A DNA stretch of 64,000 nt, taken from assembly GCF_001577265.1 (NCBI RefSeq), contig NZ_CP014517.1, positions 1,355,001 to 1,419,000 of the forward strand, in the 5' to 3' direction. Positions 36,854-46,402 of the stretch are shown here, piece by piece (the stretch's first letter is position 1; each line of letters opens with the position of its first letter). The position numbers and the translations under genes were made by a program. The notes beneath the pieces are model-generated. The model was given only the letters and a program-made list of their open reading frames with translations, was not told where the DNA came from and ran no database searches. The DNA comes from Variovorax sp. PAMC 28711 (GTDB lineage Bacteria > Pseudomonadota > Gammaproteobacteria > Burkholderiales > Burkholderiaceae_C).

Positions 36854-38607
36854 CAGAAGCTTTCGTCCACGCCTTGCGTCGTGACCAGCGGCTTGACCGC
36901 GAGGTCCGGCGGCACGTTCATCATGCGCAGCGTTTGCTGCACGACTTCGCTGAACACGGGCGCGGCGGCCAGGCCGCCGAAGTACACGCCGTCGCTCGGT
37001 TCGTCGATCATCACGCCGACGATGATGCGGGTCTTCTCGATCGGTGCCATGCCGGTGAACCACGCGCGGTACTTGTTGCTCGCATAACCCTTGCCGACCT
37101 GCTTGTGCGCGGTGCCCGACTTGCCGCCGACCGAGTAGCCCACAGTCTGTGCCAGCGGTCCGGTGCCGCCGGGCGCTGCCGCCATCTGCAGCATTTTTCG
37201 CACCGCGTGCGCGTTCTCGGCCGAGAACACGCGCACGCCCACGGCGGGCACGGCGCTCTTGAGCATGGTGACCGGAATGACCGAACCGTCGTGCGCGAAC
37301 GAGGTGTACGAATGCGCCATCTGGAACAGCGATGCCGAGAGGCCGTAGCCATAGGCCATCGTGGCCTGCTCGACGGGCTTCCAGGTCTTCCACGGACGCA
37401 GGCGCCCGGTCACGGCGCCGGGGAACTGGATCACGGGTTTCTGGCCGTAGCCGAGCGCGGTGTAGGTGTCCCACATCTCGTGCGGCTGCATCTTCTGCGC
37501 GATCTTGAGCGCGCCCACGTTGCTCGATTTCTGGATCACGCCCTCCACCGTCAGCGCACCGTAGTTGTGGGTGTCGCTGATCGTGAAGCCGCCCAGCTGG
37601 TAGCGGCCGGGGCTGGTGTCGATGATGGTCGAAGGCTTCACGCGGCCGGCTTCGAGCGCCATGCCGACGGTGATCGGCTTCATCGTCGAACCGGGCTCGA
37701 AGGTGTCGGTCATCGCGCGATTGCGCAGCTGTTCACCGGTCAGGTTCTGGCGCTTGTCGGGCACGTAGCTCGGGTAGTTGGCGAGCGCCAGCACCTCGCC
37801 GGTGATCGAGTCGAGCACCACGACGCTGCCCGCCTTGGCTTTGCGCAAGATGACCGCATCGCGCAGCTTCTGGTAGGCGAAGAACTGCACCTTGCTGTCG
37901 ACGCTGAGCTGGATGTCCTTGCCGTCGAGCGGCGGAATCGTTTCGCCGACGCCTTCGACCACGCGGCCGAGCCGGTCCTTGATGACGCGACGCGAACCCG
38001 CCTTGCCGGCCAGCTCCTTGTTGAACTCCAGCTCGATGCCTTCCTGCCCGCTGTCCTCGACGTTGGTAAAGCCAACCACGTGCGCGGCCGCTTCGCCTTC
38101 GGGGTACTGGCGCTTGTATTCCTTGCGCTGGTAGATGCCCTTGATGTTGAGGTCGGCGATCTGCTTGGCGATGGGGGCGTCGACCTGCCGCTTGACCCAG
38201 ACAAAGGTCTTGTCTTCGTCTTCGAGCTTCTTGTCGAAATCCTTCTGCGACATCTCGAGCAGCTTGGCGACCTGCTTGAGCTTGGCCTTCACTTCCGGGT
38301 CGTCGCGTTCGACGTCTTCGGGAATCGCCCAGATGCTGGGCGCCACCACGCTGGACGCGAGGATGAGCCCGTTGCGGTCCAGGATGCGGCCGCGGTTGGC
38401 GGGCAGCTCGAGCGTGCGCGTGAAACGCACTTCGCCCTGGCGCTGGAAGAACGCGTTGCCGAACACCTGCACATACGCGGCGCGCGCTGCCAGCACCAGA
38501 AAGCACAACGCGATGCCGGCCACGATGAACTTGCTGCGCCAGACCGGCGTCTTGCTTGCGAGCAAGGGGCTGGAGGCGTACTGCACGCTACGACTGTTGC
38601 GCGCCAT
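36853..38607 (-). CDS. ftsI: Septal transpeptidase FtsI (penicillin-binding protein 3)
   Basis: FtsI cross-links septal peptidoglycan with FtsW. The 584-residue class B PBP has one membrane helix (about 26-44) and a pedestal domain (RGRILDRNGLILASS). The transpeptidase domain has the active Ser307 in STMK, then SSN at 361-363 and KSGT at 496-499. Length and motif spacing match E. coli PBP3 (588 residues, Ser307). The gene sits 1 nt after ftsL and shares its last base with murE. Confidence 0.97.
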   Translation of the reverse strand: MARNSRSVQYASSPLLASKTPVWRSKFIVAGIALCFLVLAARAAYVQVFGNAFFQRQGEVRFTRTLELPANRGRILDRNGLILASSVVAPSIWAIPEDVERDDPEVKAKLKQVAKLLEMSQKDFDKKLEDEDKTFVWVKRQVDAPIAKQIADLNIKGIYQRKEYKRQYPEGEAAAHVVGFTNVEDSGQEGIELEFNKELAGKAGSRRVIKDRLGRVVEGVGETIPPLDGKDIQLSVDSKVQFFAYQKLRDAVILRKAKAGSVVVLDSITGEVLALANYPSYVPDKRQNLTGEQLRNRAMTDTFEPGSTMKPITVGMALEAGRVKPSTIIDTSPGRYQLGGFTISDTHNYGALTVEGVIQKSSNVGALKIAQKMQPHEMWDTYTALGYGQKPVIQFPGAVTGRLRPWKTWKPVEQATMAYGYGLSASLFQMAHSYTSFAHDGSVIPVTMLKSAVPAVGVRVFSAENAHAVRKMLQMAAAPGGTGPLAQTVGYSVGGKSGTAHKQVGKGYASNKYRAWFTGMAPIEKTRIIVGVMIDEPSDGVYFGGLAAAPVFSEVVQQTLRMMNVPPDLAVKPLVTTQGVDESF

Positions 38608-38608
38608 C

Positions 38609-38944
38609 TCAACGCACCCGCTTCGCAGGCTGCGCGGCCGAAGCCGGTGGCGCAGGCGCCACCACTGCAGGGATCACCGAACCGTCGGGCCGCACGTACT
38701 GCGTGATGGCCGGCGTGGTCGTGCGCATCTTGAGCTGCTCCTTGGCGAGCTTCTCGACACGCAGCGGCGTGGCCTGTGCGCGTTTTTCCACTTGCAGGCG
38801 GTCGCCATCGAGCTCCAGGCGGCGCGCCTCGTTCTGCACCCGATCGAATTCGGTGAACAGCTGACGCGACTGGTACTGCGTGTGCACGAGGTAGAGCGCC
38901 GTGGCAATCACGGCGATCAGCAGGAGCAGGTTGAGGCGCGCCAT
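38609..38944 (-). CDS. ftsL: Cell division protein FtsL
   Basis: FtsL pairs with FtsB in a periplasmic coiled coil that activates FtsWI. The 111-residue protein has an N-terminal membrane helix (residues 4-20, LNLLLLIAVIATALYLV) and a heptad-like coiled coil (about 24-72, rich in Leu, Gln, Arg and Glu). A Pro/Ala/Val-rich tail follows. Position between rsmH and ftsI is canonical. The sequence is variable in general, so the call rests on topology and synteny. Confidence 0.93.
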   Translation of the reverse strand: MARLNLLLLIAVIATALYLVHTQYQSRQLFTEFDRVQNEARRLELDGDRLQVEKRAQATPLRVEKLAKEQLKMRTTTPAITQYVRPDGSVIPAVVAPAPPASAAQPAKRVR

Positions 38945-38953
38945 GTCGGTCGG

Positions 38954-39877
38954 TCAGGCGGCGGTGCGCTCGGCCACGCGCAGGATCGCGCTGCGCGAGC
39001 GCTTGTTGCCAGCGACTTCGGCGGCCGACGGCTTGATGCGGTCGAGCACGCGCAACTTCATCACCGTCGGCGCGGCGAACGGCGCACGGCGGTCGTAGAC
39101 CTCCTTCGAGTGTTTGGCGATGAACTGCTTCACGATGCGGTCTTCCAGCGAATGGAAGCTGATCACTGCGAGGCGGCCGTTGGGTTGCAGCACGTCGAGG
39201 CTCGCGTCTAGCGCCTGTTGCAACTCTTCAAGCTCGGCGTTGATGAAAATCCGAAGAGCCTGAAATGTGCGCGTTGCAGGGTTCTGGCCCTGCTCGCGGG
39301 TTTTGACCGTGCCAGCCACGAGCTCGGCCAGCTCGGTGGTGGTTGAAATTGGGCCCCGTTCTTGTCGGCGAGCATCAATCGCCTTTGCAATCTGAACAGC
39401 AAACCGTTCTTCGCCATAGTCACGAATCACCTCTGCAATCTGCTGGATTTCGGCCGTTGCCAGCCACTCGGCCACGCTCTCGCCGCGCGTGGTGTCCATG
39501 CGCATGTCGAGCGGGCCGTCGAAACGAAAAGAAAAACCCCGTGCGGGGTTGTCGATCTGGGGAGAGCTGATGCCGAGGTCCATCAACAGGCCGGCGACGC
39601 TGGCCCTGGGCAACTGCCCGAGCTCCCGGAATCCCTGGTGTCGGATGGAAAAACGCGCATCGGTGATGCGCGCTGCTTCGGCGACCGCTTCCACATCCTT
39701 GTCGAATGCGATGAGCCGGCCCTCCGGGGCCAGCCGCGCGAGGATTTCGCGGGCATGGCCGCCCCGTCCGAAGGTCGCGTCGACGAAAGTGCCCGACGCC
39801 GGCGTCGCCGCATCGGGAAAGAGCGCTTCCACCGCTTCGTTCAACAAGACGGTTGTATGGGTCCATGGCTGGGTCAC
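38954..39877 (-). CDS. rsmH: 16S rRNA (cytosine-1402-N4)-methyltransferase RsmH (MraW)
   Basis: RsmH methylates N4 of C1402 in the ribosomal P site. The 307-residue protein shows [13 protein letters not shown], the SAM-binding [48 protein letters not shown] and the C-terminal [29 protein letters not shown]. It stands between mraZ (9 nt) and ftsL (9 nt), the conserved head of the dcw cluster. Confidence 0.97.
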   Translation of the reverse strand: MTQPWTHTTVLLNEAVEALFPDAATPASGTFVDATFGRGGHAREILARLAPEGRLIAFDKDVEAVAEAARITDARFSIRHQGFRELGQLPRASVAGLLMDLGISSPQIDNPARGFSFRFDGPLDMRMDTTRGESVAEWLATAEIQQIAEVIRDYGEERFAVQIAKAIDARRQERGPISTTTELAELVAGTVKTREQGQNPATRTFQALRIFINAELEELQQALDASLDVLQPNGRLAVISFHSLEDRIVKQFIAKHSKEVYDRRAPFAAPTVMKLRVLDRIKPSAAEVAGNKRSRSAILRVAERTAA

Positions 39878-39886
39878 CGCTGGCTC

Positions 39887-40315
39887 TCAGAACGAGAAGT
39901 CCTGAAACACGTCGGGCATGTCGCCCTGCGTCGCTTCGGCTTCCTTGGCGTCGTAGGTCGCCTTGTCCCAGAGTTCGAAATGGTTGCCCATGCCGAGCAG
40001 CAATGCATCGCGGGTGATGCCGGTGGCGGTGCGCAGTTCGGGCGACACCAGCACGCGGCCGGTGCCGTCCATTTCGACATCCATCGCGTTGCCTAGAAAG
40101 ACGCGCTTCCACCATTGGGCCGACATCGGGAGCGCCGCGATCCGCTCGCGAAACTTCTCCCACTCGGGCCGCGGGAACACCATGAGACAGCCGTGCGGAT
40201 GCTTGGTGATCGTGAGATGGCCGGCGGCGGTCGCGCTCAGGACGTCACGGTGCCGGGTCGGCACCGATAGCCTCCCCTTGGCATCCAGACTGAGCGATGA
40301 AGCGCCTTGAAACAC
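39887..40315 (-). CDS. mraZ: Transcriptional regulator MraZ
   Basis: MraZ is a ring-forming SpoVT/AbrB-like DNA-binding protein that represses its own dcw operon in E. coli. The 142 residues contain both tandem domains with their D-x-x-x-R turns ([16 protein letters not shown] and [14 protein letters not shown]). I use the GTG at 40315, which gives the canonical [15 protein letters not shown]; an ATG at 40384 would add 23 residues and would lie inside the operator boxes. Ends NFELWD-like ([13 protein letters not shown]), as in the family. Confidence 0.95.
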   Translation of the reverse strand: MFQGASSLSLDAKGRLSVPTRHRDVLSATAAGHLTITKHPHGCLMVFPRPEWEKFRERIAALPMSAQWWKRVFLGNAMDVEMDGTGRVLVSPELRTATGITRDALLLGMGNHFELWDKATYDAKEAEATQGDMPDVFQDFSF

Positions 40316-40369
40316 GAAAACAGAACCCCGGTTGTGGGACGTGTCCGGCATCCAGAACGGGCGCTCGAC

Positions 40370-40404
40370 GACACTTTTTCCCACTTAACTGCACTTTTTT
40401 CCAC
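40370..40404 (-). promoter_or_regulatory. MraZ operator: four GTG boxes with exact 10-bp period
   Basis: On the minus strand GTG occurs at 40404, 40394, 40384 and 40374, each the start of a 5-nt box followed by a 5-nt spacer (GTGGA-A5-GTGCA-GTTAA-GTGGG-A5-GTGTC). This reproduces the layout of known MraZ sites, which are TGGGN-type repeats with 5-nt spacers. The period places all boxes on one face of DNA, suited to a multimeric ring. It is also a near-perfect 14-nt direct repeat (AGTGGRAAAAAGTG) 6 nt apart. Confidence 0.8.
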
Positions 40405-40430
40405 TGTAGCAGGAAACAACTCCGGCGCAA
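40403..40430 (-). promoter_or_regulatory. Candidate sigma-70 promoter of the dcw operon (Pmra)
   Basis: On the minus strand TTGCGC (40430-40425) and an extended -10, TGC-TACAGT (40408-40403), are separated by 16 bp. Transcription would begin about 7 nt downstream, inside the MraZ boxes, so MraZ binding would block initiation directly. The -35 is only a moderate match, so the promoter is a prediction. Confidence 0.55.
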
Positions 40431-40553
40431 GAAGCGACCGAGGCTATTTTTTGTAATGGAATCAACGACTTAGCACCGCTTTCGAAGACTCGAAAACGGT
40501 GAATTTCGTTGCAAATGAAGTACTTAGCTCACGCAATGAATGTGATGCGTGAA

Positions 40554-40568
40554 GCGCCGTCGCGGCGC
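40554..40568 (-). terminator. Weak hairpin after hslU
   Basis: GCGCCG-TCG-CGGCGC is a perfect six-pair stem 8 nt past the hslU stop. On the minus strand it is not followed by a T run, so it may stabilise the hslVU message rather than terminate it. The rest of 40431-40553 is AT-richer than its surroundings and shows no gene. Confidence 0.35.
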
Positions 40569-40575
40569 GCGGGGC

Positions 40576-41898
40576 TCAGAGGATGAAACGAGAGAGGTCT
40601 TCGTCGTGACTTAGTGCCGCAAGCCGGCCGTCGACGTAGGCTGCGTCGATGCGGATCGACTGGCCTTGCAGCTTCATCGCATCGAAGCTCACTTCGTCGA
40701 GCAGGCGCTCCATCACGGTCGACAAGCGGCGCGCACCGATGTTTTCGGTGCGCTCGTTCACCTCGAAGGCGATGCTCGCGAGCCGGGTGATGCCGTCGGG
40801 TGTGAAGTCCAGCGTCACGCCTTCGGTGGCCAGCAGCGCCTGGTATTGCTTGACCAGCGACGCACGCGTCTGCGTGAGGATGCTCTCGAAATCGGCGATC
40901 GACAGCGACTGCAGCTCGACCCGGATCGGAAAGCGCCCCTGCAGCTCGGGAATCAGGTCGCTCGGCTTGCTCAAATGGAACGCGCCGCTCGCGATGAACA
41001 GGATGTGATCGGTGCGGACCACGCCATATTTGGTACTGACCGCCGTGCCCTCGACCAACGGCAGCAGGTCGCGCTGCACGCCCTGGCGCGAGACCTCCGC
41101 GCCCTGCGCCTCCGACCGGCTCGCCACCTTGTCGATCTCGTCGATGAACACGATGCCGTTCTGTTCGGCGTTGGCGATGGCCTGGGCGCGGATCTCTTCC
41201 TCGTTGACCAGCTTGGCGGCCTCCTCGTCGATGAGCAGGCGCATGGCCTCGGCGATCTTGAGCTTGCGCGTCTTGCGTTGGGTCTGGCCCAGCTGGCCGA
41301 ACATGCCCTTGAGCTGCTCGGTCATTTCTTCCATGCCGGCCGGACCCATGATCTCGAGCGGGGGGCGGCTCTCGGCCAGGTCCAGCTCGATCTCCTTGTC
41401 GTCCAGCGCATGTTCCCGCAGTTTCTTGCGGAACGCCTGGCGCGTCGTGTTGCCGGTATCGACGACGGCGCTGTCGGTGGTGCGGGCGGGCGGGAGCAAC
41501 ACGTCGAGGATGCGATCCTCGGCGGCGTCTTCGGCGCGCACGCGCACCTTGACGCTCTCGCTCTCGCGCGTCTGCTTGACCGCGATTTCGGCCAGGTCGC
41601 GAATGATCGAATCCACGTCCTTGCCGACGTAGCCGACCTCGGTGAACTTGGTCGCCTCGACCTTGATGAACGGCGCATCCGCGAGACGCGCCAGACGGCG
41701 CGCAATCTCGGTCTTGCCGACGCCCGTGGGGCCGATCATCAGAATGTTCTTGGGCGTGATCTCGCCACGCAACGGTTCGCCGACCTGCTGGCGCCGCCAG
41801 CGGTTGCGCAACGCGATCGCGACCGCGCGCTTGGCATCGGGCTGACCGACGATGTGGTTGTCGAGTTCGGAGACGATTTCCTGGGGGGTCATGGACAT
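40576..41898 (-). CDS. hslU: ATP-dependent protease ATPase subunit HslU (ClpY)
   Basis: HslU unfolds substrates and feeds them to HslV. The 440-residue AAA+ protein begins [34 protein letters not shown] and has Walker [10 protein letters not shown], the pore loop GYVGKDVDS, Walker [11 protein letters not shown] and sensor and C-terminal motifs ending LSRFIL, which docks in HslV. I chose the ATG at 41898 (MSMTPQ); a second one two codons later is equally possible. It is 11 nt from hslV. Confidence 0.97.
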   Translation of the reverse strand: MSMTPQEIVSELDNHIVGQPDAKRAVAIALRNRWRRQQVGEPLRGEITPKNILMIGPTGVGKTEIARRLARLADAPFIKVEATKFTEVGYVGKDVDSIIRDLAEIAVKQTRESESVKVRVRAEDAAEDRILDVLLPPARTTDSAVVDTGNTTRQAFRKKLREHALDDKEIELDLAESRPPLEIMGPAGMEEMTEQLKGMFGQLGQTQRKTRKLKIAEAMRLLIDEEAAKLVNEEEIRAQAIANAEQNGIVFIDEIDKVASRSEAQGAEVSRQGVQRDLLPLVEGTAVSTKYGVVRTDHILFIASGAFHLSKPSDLIPELQGRFPIRVELQSLSIADFESILTQTRASLVKQYQALLATEGVTLDFTPDGITRLASIAFEVNERTENIGARRLSTVMERLLDEVSFDAMKLQGQSIRIDAAYVDGRLAALSHDEDLSRFIL

Positions 41899-41909
41899 GG
41901 TGGGCAGGC

Positions 41910-42464
<555 letters not shown>

Positions 42465-42522
42465 ATGGGATGTGCTCCCACGATTGCAAGGCCGGCGCGG
42501 CCGGACGCAATGTCCGGACTTT

Positions 42523-44124
42523 TCAGTCGTGGCGAGCGGTGATCACCGCATGGTCGGCGATGCCGACCACACCGAAAAACGCGACGATCAGGCGGTGCGC
42601 ATCGATGAACTCGGCGCGATGACCGCGCCCGTCGCGCTCGGTCACCCAGGCCAGCAGGCTGCCGGCGGCGGCGAGATCGATGCGAACCAGCGCCGAGCAC
42701 GAGATTATCGGCGCATCGGCGTCTGCCAGTTCGGATTCGAGTCGTCGCCACACCGCCGACGATTCGCCGCCGAGCTCGCCGATCAGCGCCGGGTGACCGG
42801 GCTCGACCGGCGCATCGTCCTCGTCGTCCACGCCAGCCAGCGTGAATGAAGGCAGGGCCACCTTGGCCGGCCCAGGGCCAGGGGCGTCGATGGCCGCATA
42901 AAGCCCCACCGGGTCTTCCCAGGGCGGCGGCGACACTTCGTAGGTGATGCAGTAATTGAGCGCGGCCAGTTCGAAATCGTCGGCGTCGTGCATGACGCGC
43001 AAGGCTTCCATGCGCAGTTGCCACCAGTCCGCATCGACACTGCGTTCATTGGACGGTGTGGCTGCTTCGAGCACCGCCCGCAGGCGCGACGCCCCGACGA
43101 AACGAAGCTGCACGGGCGACGCAGTCCAGTGCGCAAAAAGACTCTTCAGCGGCGCGGCGGCATCGGGCTCGATGCCCGTCAGGGCGCGCCAGTCCAACGT
43201 CCAGGTCGGGCCTCCGGCGGCAGCCAATGCGCGCGTGAGTTCGCCCAATCCCTCGCGGCTCAGCCGGGCCGGGCTCACCCAGTCGACCCCTTCGGGCGAG
43301 GCGCCGTGCGCGGACGCACCTTGCGCTGCGGCGGTGAGCGCGGCCTGCTTGTCGCGCGCCAGTGCCCGCAACGAAAGCCATGGCGGGCCCTGCTTCTTGA
43401 GGCGCTGCGCGTAGCGGGTGCTGGCGGCGACGAACTTTTCGGAGTCGCCTGTCGCACGGTAGAAATCGAGCAACCCGAGCCAGGTTTCGTCGTGGTCGGC
43501 CTGCGCGCCATCGGGCGCGAGCGCTTGCAGGAAGATGGCTTCGGCACCGGGGTCGTCCCCGTGGGCAAAGCGGATCGACGCTTCCTGCAGCGCGCTGTCG
43601 TAGACCAGCTTGGCAGGATCCAGCCTGCCGAGGCTGCTGATCGCCGCATATTCCGCGGCCTTTGCGTCTTGCGCCGTGTAGGGCGCCGTATCGGCGTAGG
43701 CACGCACGTGTTCGGCCGCCATGTCCGCCGGCGCTGCGCCCTCGCCGTTGGGCCCGCGCCCTTTCCACCACTGCTGCGACATCTGCTCTTCGATCTCGTC
43801 GATCTTCTTGAGCGTGAGTGCGCGGCCGTCCGATTTGCCGTGCGTGCTGCTGACGTTGAACGACGATGGCGTGGCCGACGGGTCGCGCGCACCGGCCGCC
43901 TCGCGCTGGCGCAGCTTGCGCAGCATGTCGAATTCGCGGCGGCGCACGAAATCGTTGCGCTGCCGCCGCTCGATCATTTCCTTGAGCGCTTCACGGCTGT
44001 AACCGCCGTTGTCCGCCGCAGCCGGGTCGGAGTCCTGCTCGTCGAGTTCGGACCAGTCCTTCAGCGGATTGCGGACGAACTTCGCCACCTTGGAAAACAG
44101 ACGACTGGGTTCTTCCTTGGCCAT
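42523..44124 (-). CDS. Large cytoplasmic protein with C-terminal STAS-like domain
   Basis: The 533-residue protein has no signal or membrane segment. The N-terminal 130 residues are charged and helical ([31 protein letters not shown]). The middle (about 170-260) looks like TPR-type helical repeats ([26 protein letters not shown]). The last 90 resemble a STAS/MlaB fold ([41 protein letters not shown]). STAS domains bind nucleotides or partners in anti-sigma and lipid-transport systems, but none of those genes is here. It follows dksA by 48 nt and precedes hslV by 58 nt. Confidence 0.75.
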   Translation of the reverse strand: MAKEEPSRLFSKVAKFVRNPLKDWSELDEQDSDPAAADNGGYSREALKEMIERRQRNDFVRRREFDMLRKLRQREAAGARDPSATPSSFNVSSTHGKSDGRALTLKKIDEIEEQMSQQWWKGRGPNGEGAAPADMAAEHVRAYADTAPYTAQDAKAAEYAAISSLGRLDPAKLVYDSALQEASIRFAHGDDPGAEAIFLQALAPDGAQADHDETWLGLLDFYRATGDSEKFVAASTRYAQRLKKQGPPWLSLRALARDKQAALTAAAQGASAHGASPEGVDWVSPARLSREGLGELTRALAAAGGPTWTLDWRALTGIEPDAAAPLKSLFAHWTASPVQLRFVGASRLRAVLEAATPSNERSVDADWWQLRMEALRVMHDADDFELAALNYCITYEVSPPPWEDPVGLYAAIDAPGPGPAKVALPSFTLAGVDDEDDAPVEPGHPALIGELGGESSAVWRRLESELADADAPIISCSALVRIDLAAAGSLLAWVTERDGRGHRAEFIDAHRLIVAFFGVVGIADHAVITARHD

Positions 44125-44172
44125 TCGGGTGTGCGGGAGGGGCGGGTCTGGGCAGGTGGCGGTTGGTGGGGA

Positions 44173-45042
44173 TCAGTCGCCGAACATCTTCTGCTTGAGC
44201 TCGCGCCGTTGCTGCGCTTCGAGCGACAGCGTGGCGGTCGGGCGCGCCAGCAGGCGGCCGACGCCGATCGGCTCGCCGGTCTCGTCGCAGTAGCCGTAGT
44301 CGCCGGCGTCGATGCGCTGGATCGATTGCTCGATCTTCTTCAGCAGCTTGCGTTCGCGATCGCGCGTCCGCAGTTCAAGCGCGTGCTCTTCTTCGATGGT
44401 GGCGCGGTCGGCCGGATCGGGCACGACGACGGTGTCTTCGCGCAGGTGCTCGGTGGTTTCACCGGCGTTTTCCAGAATGCCGCGCTTCAGCTCGATCAGC
44501 TTCAGGCGAAAGAACGCCATCTGCTTGTCGTTCATGTACTCCGAATCGGGCATCGCGATGACTTCGGCATCGACCAGTTCCTGGGCCGTCTTGGTCTTCC
44601 AGTTGTTGGCGAGCTTCGGGTCTTTCTTGACGGCCACGTGCGGCGGCGGCACCAGTGCGGTCGACACGATCTGCGTGAAGCTGGACTTCGCAGCGGTCGA
44701 CGCGATGGATTGCGGCATCGACGGCACGGTGAGTTGCGACAGGCGCGACACCCGACCTCCGCGCGCCGGCACCGGCGTCGCGGGGATGGAGGTGATCGGT
44801 GTAGGTGTCGCCGGGGCGGGAGAAGTGGCGGCAGCCGTTTTTTTCATGGGAATCGCAGGAGATTTGGAAGGAGGGGGCGGGGGGGCGGATTTGACGGCCT
44901 TGGCCGGTGAAACCTTTTTCGCCGCAGGCGCAGCCTTCTTGGCGGCCGGCGCCTTGGCGGCGGCTTTCGAAGCGGGCTTGGCCTGAACGGCAGGTTTCTT
45001 CACGGTGGCTGGATCCTTCGACGAACTGGAACGCGCTGTCAC
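44173..45042 (-). CDS. dksA: DksA-type RNA polymerase regulator with long basic N-terminal extension
   Basis: DksA binds the secondary channel of RNA polymerase and works with ppGpp. The C-terminal 140 residues form a complete DksA: coiled-coil LELRTRDRERKLLKKIEQSIQRIDAGDYGYCDETGEPIGVGRLLARPTATLSLEAQ. Only one Cys remains of the usual four of the zinc finger, a variant known in other Proteobacteria. The first 145 residues are a Lys/Ala/Pro-rich, histone H1-like tail absent from E. coli DksA (151 residues). I start at GTG 45042 because a strong GGAGGAG lies 6 nt upstream; an ATG at 45096 in the same frame lacks one. Confidence 0.92.
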   Translation of the reverse strand: MTARSSSSKDPATVKKPAVQAKPASKAAAKAPAAKKAAPAAKKVSPAKAVKSAPPPPPSKSPAIPMKKTAAATSPAPATPTPITSIPATPVPARGGRVSRLSQLTVPSMPQSIASTAAKSSFTQIVSTALVPPPHVAVKKDPKLANNWKTKTAQELVDAEVIAMPDSEYMNDKQMAFFRLKLIELKRGILENAGETTEHLREDTVVVPDPADRATIEEEHALELRTRDRERKLLKKIEQSIQRIDAGDYGYCDETGEPIGVGRLLARPTATLSLEAQQRRELKQKMFGD

Positions 45043-45129
45043 GGGTATCTCCTCCCATGGGAACCGCTCCGGGTTTATCGACCTCGCGGGCTCCACGTTG
45101 TCAGGGTGCTCGCCCCCGGCAGCTCAGGG

Positions 45130-45135
45130 GTTATA
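45130..45135 (-). promoter_or_regulatory. Possible -10 element of the dksA promoter
   Basis: On the minus strand TATAAC matches the -10 consensus at five of six positions, 87 nt before the dksA GTG, with only a T-rich segment (TTTTCG) near the -35 position. The 236-nt gap between the COG0523 gene and dksA otherwise shows no gene and no clear terminator. Confidence 0.35.
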
Positions 45136-45278
45136 CCTCTGAAATCCAGCCGAAAACGCGCGCTTTCCTGCGCCAAAAGCCGTATCTCGCCCCTTGGAGG
45201 GCAAGGCATGGCGCCGGAACAGGCGCGCGATTGTATATAGAGAAGTCGAAAGGATGGGGCGACTGTGGGGCGGTCGTG

Positions 45279-46334
45279 TCAAACAAGGCACTGATCGAGG
45301 CCTTGCTCGAGGATTTCGCGCGGCATGTCGATGCCGATGAACACCATGCGGCTCTCGCGCGCTTCCTCGGCGCCCCAGGCCGGCCCGAGATCGCTGCCCA
45401 TCAGCTGGTGCACCCCTTGGAAGATCACCTTGCGCTCGGTGCCCTTCATATTGAGCACACCCTTGTAGCGCAGCATGCGCGGGCCGTAGATATTGACGAT
45501 GGCGCCGAGGAAGTCTTCGAGCTTGGCCGGATCGAACGCCCGATCGGTCTTGTAGACGAAGCTTTTGACGTCGTCGTCGGTGTGATGGTGGTGGCCGCCT
45601 TCACCATCCGCGCCGTGTGCATGCGACGGATGGTCGCAGTGCTCGCCGTGCGCATGGTCGTGGCCGGCGTGGTCGTCTTCCTTCAGGAAGTCCGGGTCGA
45701 TGTCGAGCTTGGCGTTCAGGTTGAAGCCACGCAGGTCGAACACGCTGGTGAGCGGCACCTCGCCGAAATGCACCTTCTGCTGCGGTGCGCGCGGGTTCAT
45801 GTGCTTCAGGCGATGGATGAGCGCGTCGGTCTCTTCGGCCGACACCAGCTCGCTCTTGCTGATGAAAATCTGATCGGCGAAGCCCACCTGACGGCGCGCT
45901 TCCTGGCGGTCGTTGAGTTGCTGCGGCGCGTGCTTGGCGTCGACCAGCGTGAGGATCGAGTCGAGCAGATAGCTCTCGGCGATCTCGTCGTCCATGAAGA
46001 AGGTTTGCGCCACTGGGCCGGGATCGGCCAGGCCGGTGGTCTCGATCACTACGCGATCGAAGTCGAGCAGGCCCTTGCGCTTCTTGGCGGCCAGCATCTG
46101 CAGCGCCTCGCGCAGGTCCTCCCGGATGGTGCAGCAGATGCAGCCGTTGCTCATCTGGACGATCTGCTCCTTGCTTTCGGTCACCAGGATGTCGCTGTCG
46201 ATGTTTTCTTCGCCGAACTCGTTCTCGATGACCGCGATCTTCTGGCCGTGGGCCTCGGTCAGGATGCGCTTGAGCAGCGTGGTTTTGCCCGAGCCGAGGA
46301 AGCCGGTGAGGATGGTGGCGGGAATGAGGGCCAT
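45279..46334 (-). CDS. COG0523 (CobW/YjiA-type) metallochaperone GTPase
   Basis: The 351-residue G3E GTPase has Walker A GFLGSGKTTLL, the metal-binding CxCC motif GCICC, ETTGLADPGPV and the NKxD-like SKSE. A His/Asp-rich linker (about 223-253, DHAGHDHAHGEHCDHPSHAHG then GHHHHTDDD) and a C-terminal CobW domain follow. Such proteins insert or traffic zinc, nickel or cobalt; the His cluster suggests zinc, but no target enzyme or Zur box is evident. The absence of cobalamin genes nearby argues against CobW itself. The ribosome site is GGAG, 9 nt before the ATG. Confidence 0.9.
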   Translation of the reverse strand: MALIPATILTGFLGSGKTTLLKRILTEAHGQKIAVIENEFGEENIDSDILVTESKEQIVQMSNGCICCTIREDLREALQMLAAKKRKGLLDFDRVVIETTGLADPGPVAQTFFMDDEIAESYLLDSILTLVDAKHAPQQLNDRQEARRQVGFADQIFISKSELVSAEETDALIHRLKHMNPRAPQQKVHFGEVPLTSVFDLRGFNLNAKLDIDPDFLKEDDHAGHDHAHGEHCDHPSHAHGADGEGGHHHHTDDDVKSFVYKTDRAFDPAKLEDFLGAIVNIYGPRMLRYKGVLNMKGTERKVIFQGVHQLMGSDLGPAWGAEEARESRMVFIGIDMPREILEQGLDQCLV

Positions 46335-46402
46335 GACGTAGCTCCGGGAGAGGAAACAGGAAAACAGGAAAGGGCCGGAAGTTTAGGCCGCAACAAGAAC
46401 CC

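Noticed and set aside
38954..39877. Internal ATG frames in rsmH suggesting a split gene
   Set aside because: The frame is continuous with all RsmH motifs in order.
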